Positions 63,957 through 64,000 of a stretch of 64,000 bases of DNA are shown one piece after another. The notes beneath the pieces are model-generated. The model had not been told where the DNA came from. It made no database searches and saw nothing but the letters and a program-made list of their open reading frames with translations. Position numbers and translations under genes: made by a program. Numbering within the stretch: the stretch's first letter is position 1; every line of letters starts with the position of its first letter. Source of the stretch: Diplonema papillatum (taxonomy: Eukaryota; Euglenozoa; Diplonemea; Diplonemida; Diplonemidae); NCBI GenBank assembly GCA_030068145.1, contig JAPJBO010000190.1, forward strand, positions 124,001 to 188,000, in the 5' to 3' direction.

Positions 63957-64000
63957 CTTCGTACAAGAAGGCGACCGTTGCCCTCCCCCCCTTCCGCACC

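Overview
The window looks like nuclear DNA of a unicellular, probably flagellated eukaryote. Several genes join into good proteins only when GT-AG introns are removed, base composition is moderately GC-rich, and the recognisable products are eukaryotic: coatomer delta subunit, a TMC channel, a CLC-6/7-type chloride transporter, Golgi-type carbohydrate sulfotransferases, a RING-H2 ligase and a CCDC61/VFL3-like basal-body protein. Nearly every recognisable gene is on the minus strand, and one secreted-protein gene is present as seven near-identical tandem copies. Both traits recall dinoflagellates, but the species is not determined; a chromerid or another protist alga is possible.

Layout. 0-3 kb: repeats only, including a foldback-like element with a G-rich core. 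3.2-4.6 kb: His-loop zinc transporter (CDF/MTP). 5.8-7.5 kb: proline-rich protein with a likely myristoylation site and a ZZ-like zinc finger. 8.8-11.4 kb: CCDC61-like coiled-coil gene whose 3' end has been copied about four times in tandem. 12.7-14.7 kb: two-exon membrane RING-H2 E3 ligase with a SINE-like repeat in its intron. 15.8-18.4 kb: all-helical protein of unknown function. 20.1-22.7 kb: delta-COP in three exons. 23.5-25.0 kb: non-autonomous element with about 122-bp terminal inverted repeats. 25.7-32.5 kb: two paralogous three-exon sulfotransferase genes; one intron of the first holds a second SINE copy and an LSU rRNA fragment. 33.3-44.6 kb: seven-copy array of a secreted Pro-rich/Cys-rich protein gene. 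45.8-48.4 kb: TMC-like membrane protein in two exons. 48.4-61.2 kb: gene-poor and repeat-rich, with a TTAA-flanked MITE, a 5'-truncated SINE copy with an 8-bp target duplication, and a plus-strand Cys/His-rich gene. 61.2-64.0 kb: CLC chloride/proton transporter.

Functionally, delta-COP (Golgi COPI coat), the two type II sulfotransferases (Golgi lumen), the CLC transporter (endolysosomal ion balance), the zinc transporter and the secreted array point to endomembrane and cell-surface biology. There is no operon-like logic and clustering may be accidental. Exon joins were inferred by reading frame, splice motifs and conserved family sequence; none is backed by transcript data.
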